Assembly: GCA_001799225.1 (NCBI GenBank) | Contig: MGTA01000167.1 | Coordinates: 1 to 9,864 of the forward strand | Length of the DNA stretch: 9,864 bases | Origin: Deltaproteobacteria bacterium RIFOXYD12_FULL_50_9 | Lineage (GTDB): Bacteria > Desulfobacterota > Desulfobulbia > Desulfobulbales > CALZHT01 | Direction: 5' to 3' | Shown here: positions 7,515 through 9,864 of the stretch, piece after piece | Layout of the letters: each line of letters begins with the position of its first letter | Position numbering within the stretch: the first letter of the stretch is position 1 | The notes under the pieces: model-generated | Told to the model about the DNA's origin: nothing | Seen by the model: only the letters and a program-made list of their open reading frames with translations | Databases searched by the model: none | Translations under genes and position numbers: made by a program

Positions 7515-7544
7515 TTTGTATCACAATTAAATAGATAGTGTCAA
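7515..7544 (-). promoter_or_regulatory. Candidate sigma-70 promoter of the lipoprotein-barrel operon
   Basis: On the minus strand a perfect TTGACA (7544-7539) is followed after 18 bases by TACAAA (7520-7515), four of six consensus bases, in AT-rich DNA. Transcription would begin near 7508, giving a leader of about 128 bases before the lipoprotein ATG. It lies between the radical SAM stop and the lipoprotein gene, so the operon is probably transcribed independently. Confidence 0.5.
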
Positions 7545-7598
7545 GGATATGATGTGCATTTTTAGAACTTTTCTATGATGTTGAGATGTATGGTAAAG

Positions 7599-8891
7599 TC
7601 AGCGGAGTGGCGGGTTGTAATAGCCAAAGCGGAGATTGGGAAAGCGAATTTTTAATTCCGTAAGCCAGCGGCGTATTCCCATGGGTGGGCGTTTAGGGTG
7701 GTGATGAATTGTCTCAAGGTACCATTCCGGATCCATGTTGAGATTTCTGAGTTGAAGAAAATCCGGTTGATTATTCTCAATGACCTGGCAGAGAGAATTA
7801 AACTCACCAGGGTCGTCGGTGACTCCGGGCAGAATAAAATAGTTGATTGAAACGAATCTGTTTTTTTTCTTCATGACGGCAATAGATGCGAGTACATCAC
7901 CGAAGTTAAAGCCGTTCGGCCGGTAGTAGCGTTCGTGGATATCCGGGCGAGCGCTGTTCATGCTTACCCTGATACTGTCAAGTCCGGCATCGGCCAGCCG
8001 TTCGACTGCGGCCGGCAGGCTGGCGTTGGTATTCAAATTTATTGTACCGGCATCGGTGCTGTTGCGAAAAAGTTTGATCGCCTGCTCAAGGGTATTTACC
8101 TGGAGAAGGGGCTCTCCCTCGCAGCCTTGGCCAAAGCTGACAACACTGTTTTTCACTGTTTTCAGGTGAGGGACGGCAATCTCGGCAAGTTCGTTAGCTG
8201 TTGGTACAAAGGCAATGCGGTCCTGGGTTGAGGGGCAGCATCCGGAAGGTTGGAGAGATATACAGCCCACACAGTTGGCATTGCAGACTGGCGAGGTGGG
8301 TAGCGGGGCCTCGAAGCGGCCGGCAAAATAGTTTTTTGCTGCTGGACAACTGTAGGTCAGACAGCATTTGCCCAAGTGTTGAATGAGTCGATTGCTGGGA
8401 AATGATTTAAGCCTTTTCTGGGTCAGCACCCGGATTTTTTGCAGATCAAAACCGGTTGATTCCTGGCGTTGGTCCATGTCGCTGCGAAAGCCGGTCACCC
8501 AGAAACGATCTTTGTACCAGCCCACGGCAGTATAGGCGAAGAGCGGCAAAATCGGAGCATCGGGCAATGTCTCATAGGCGGCGGTATGGATGGAGGTGTG
8601 CGCCGGCGCCATGAAAGCTGCGACTGCCTGGATCCCTTCGGCCGGATCATCCGGGCTTTCCGTAAGCAGCATCGGCTCTCCGCTTTGCGGATCTATGCCT
8701 ATGGGGTGGCGGTCCGGTAATACGAAAAGTTCGCTGCCGGTCGGCAGAGGAATGAGGTCAGCCGGTTCCGGCTTAAGGAACCAGTGACCGCTGCGGCCGG
8801 CCAGCAAAAGCCCTGGAAAGTCTTTGATTTCACCACGACGGTTGGCAAAGACAAGGCTGGGCAGTCCGTCCGGATGTTCAGTATGCTGCAT
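7599..8891 (-). CDS. Uncharacterised radical SAM protein with additional cysteine cluster
   Basis: With the ATG at 8891 the protein has 430 residues. The radical SAM cluster motif CNANCVGC gives C203, C207 and C210 in the canonical CX3CX2C spacing, and the partial barrel continues with VVSFGQGCEGEPLL, NLNTNASLP and DSIRVSMNS, as in MoaA-like enzymes. About 200 residues precede the cluster, an unusually long N-terminal domain, with a second set of cysteines just before it (C176, C177, C182) and a CC pair after it (LQPSGCC). These could bind another Fe-S cluster. I recall similar uncharacterised proteins in Deltaproteobacteria but know no function. ATGs at 8906 and 9008 are in frame; the 8891 start is chosen because the recognisable conserved sequence (LPSLVFANRRGEI) begins a few residues later, but no start has a strong ribosome site. 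No obvious substrate peptide or partner gene adjoins it. Confidence 0.87.
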   Translation of the reverse strand: MQHTEHPDGLPSLVFANRRGEIKDFPGLLLAGRSGHWFLKPEPADLIPLPTGSELFVLPDRHPIGIDPQSGEPMLLTESPDDPAEGIQAVAAFMAPAHTSIHTAAYETLPDAPILPLFAYTAVGWYKDRFWVTGFRSDMDQRQESTGFDLQKIRVLTQKRLKSFPSNRLIQHLGKCCLTYSCPAAKNYFAGRFEAPLPTSPVCNANCVGCISLQPSGCCPSTQDRIAFVPTANELAEIAVPHLKTVKNSVVSFGQGCEGEPLLQVNTLEQAIKLFRNSTDAGTINLNTNASLPAAVERLADAGLDSIRVSMNSARPDIHERYYRPNGFNFGDVLASIAVMKKKNRFVSINYFILPGVTDDPGEFNSLCQVIENNQPDFLQLRNLNMDPEWYLETIHHHPKRPPMGIRRWLTELKIRFPNLRFGYYNPPLR

Positions 8892-9119
8892 GGTGAGCTG
8901 TTCCATTTTAACGCATGAATGTTTATTAACCGGATAACATATGAAGAGATATAATACTAAACCGGGCAATGCAAAAGAATTGTTTGCAGAATAAGATCTT
9001 TTTGGCATTCTACTATTAGGTGCTTTAAAAAATTACATATTTTATGTATGTTAGAACGTTTTGCAGGTGGTTGGAGCCGAGAAGTTCTTATTGGTATTGG
9101 ATAATAGTCTGTGGTGGAT
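8892..9119. other. Divergent intergenic region between the radical SAM gene and speA
   Basis: This AT-rich stretch must hold start signals for both flanking genes, but none is convincing. For the radical SAM gene, TTTGCA (8975-8970) and TATATC (8953-8948) with 16 bases between them are a weak candidate. A short palindrome, ACATA (9035-9039) and TATGT (9043-9047), lies nearer to speA. No RNA gene or riboswitch fold was recognised. Confidence 0.4.
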
Positions 9120-9864
9120 ATGAAAACGAAAACAAATGAGAGTATGGAAAACGTTTCGCCTTGGACTATTGACGAGGCCAGGGAGCTCTACGGGATCAGC
9201 CGATGGGGGCTCCGATATTTTGACATCAATGCTCAGGGGCTGGTTACAGTCTCTCCTCTGAAGGAGAAAGGGCATACCATCGCTATCATGGATGTAGCCC
9301 GGGAGGCAACGGCTCGCGGCCTGCATTTCCCTCTGCTCATCCGGTTTCAGGACCTGCTGCGGGATCGGTTGGAGCGGATCAACAATGCCTTTCGGATGGC
9401 CATTGATGAGCTGGAGTATAAATCAGAGTATCGGGGGGTTTATCCTATCAAGGTTAATCAGCTTCGGGAGGTGGTTGAGGAGATAGTCGATGCCGGCGCT
9501 CCCTTTAATCATGGCCTTGAGGTTGGTTCCAAACCGGAGCTGTATGCCGCTTTAGCTTTTCATGAAGATTTGAACAGCCTGATTATTTGTAACGGTTATA
9601 AAGACAACCATTTTATCAGGGCGGCGCTTATCGGGGTCAAACTTGGCAAAAAAGTCATTATCGTTGCTGAAAAGCTTGAGGAGATCAACAGTATTATCCT
9701 CCTCTCCCGGAAGATGGATGTCGAACCAATGGTCGGCTTGCGGGTACGACTGCTCTCTCCCGGCAAGGGGAAATGGGAGAAGAGCACCGGGGTTAACGCC
9801 AAGTTCGGATTAAGCACCCAGGAGATTCTGGAAGCCACCCGTCAGCTTGAGTCTGCCGGGCTTG
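9120..9864 (+). CDS. speA: Biosynthetic arginine decarboxylase, N-terminal part (cut by window edge)
   Basis: The frame stays open from the ATG at 9120 to the window end, giving 248 codons of an enzyme usually around 630-660 residues long. SpeA is a PLP-dependent, fold-III decarboxylase that turns arginine into agmatine, the first step of the agmatine route to putrescine; it acts in the cytoplasm or periplasm depending on species, and no signal peptide is seen here. Diagnostic sequence includes WTIDEARELYGISRWGLRYF near the N-terminus, RFQDLLRDRLERINNAF, and YPIKVNQ with K111 as the PLP lysine, followed by HGLEVGSKPEL and the ICNGYKD and KFGLS motifs. The catalytic C-terminal half lies outside. 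A second ATG at codon 9 (9144) is possible; only GGTGG close to the first ATG resembles a ribosome site. Nothing around it suggests a polyamine operon to the left. Confidence 0.95.
   Translation, partial: MKTKTNESMENVSPWTIDEARELYGISRWGLRYFDINAQGLVTVSPLKEKGHTIAIMDVAREATARGLHFPLLIRFQDLLRDRLERINNAFRMAIDELEYKSEYRGVYPIKVNQLREVVEEIVDAGAPFNHGLEVGSKPELYAALAFHEDLNSLIICNGYKDNHFIRAALIGVKLGKKVIIVAEKLEEINSIILLSRKMDVEPMVGLRVRLLSPGKGKWEKSTGVNAKFGLSTQEILEATRQLESAGL

Noticed and set aside
7563..7575. Inverted repeat TAGAA-CTT-TTCTA after the radical SAM gene as a terminator
   Set aside because: The stem is only 5 AT-rich base pairs and has no convincing U-tract, so it is not distinguishable from chance.
8907..9008. 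N-terminal extension of the radical SAM protein from an ATG at 9008, with a hydrophobic stretch that could mimic a membrane anchor
   Set aside because: There is no ribosome site at 9008, the extra residues do not look like family sequence, and the stretch overlaps the AT-rich region where a promoter is expected.
9596..9838. Minus-strand open frame of 80 codons
   Set aside because: It is antisense to speA, which is unmistakable in the plus frame.

Overview
The window looks like chromosomal DNA from a Gram-negative, probably anaerobic Deltaproteobacterium (Desulfobacterota, perhaps near the Desulfobulbales). This is inferred from the gene set: a histidine kinase with a c-type haem motif in its periplasmic part, outer-membrane lipoprotein and barrel genes, an uncharacterised radical SAM enzyme and a proteobacterial-type SpeA. 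No rRNA, tRNA, CRISPR array, transposase or phage gene was seen. Both edge genes are cut by the window.

Layout from left to right. (1) Bases 1-1354, minus strand: a YcaO-family ATP-dependent enzyme without its C-terminus. (2) Bases 1355-1604: a divergent intergenic region with a candidate promoter for each side. (3) Bases 1605-4978, plus strand: a two-gene sensory operon. A PhnD-type periplasmic binding protein overlaps by ATGA an 818-residue hybrid histidine kinase with a periplasmic CXXCH motif, HAMP, GAF, kinase core and receiver. (4) Bases 4953-5030: a GC-rich twin-hairpin repeat that supplies the last codons and stop of the kinase and sits between convergent genes. (5) Bases 5066-7380, minus strand: a two-gene envelope operon of a cysteine-rich lipoprotein followed by an outer-membrane barrel of the PorV/TraF-like type, with a good promoter and a palindrome upstream. 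(6) Bases 7599-8891, minus strand: a radical SAM protein of unknown function with extra cysteines. (7) Bases 9120-9864, plus strand: the first 248 codons of biosynthetic arginine decarboxylase speA.

The most coherent system is the binding-protein/kinase pair. No ABC permease or ATPase gene is present in the operon, so the binding protein is more likely a periplasmic ligand receptor for the kinase than a transporter subunit, as with the PhnD-like AioX and the kinase AioS in arsenite sensing. A covalent haem in the kinase sensor region would let it combine a ligand signal with a redox or gas signal. The lipoprotein and barrel probably work together in the outer membrane. The YcaO enzyme, the radical SAM enzyme and SpeA show no clear functional tie to these two operons.
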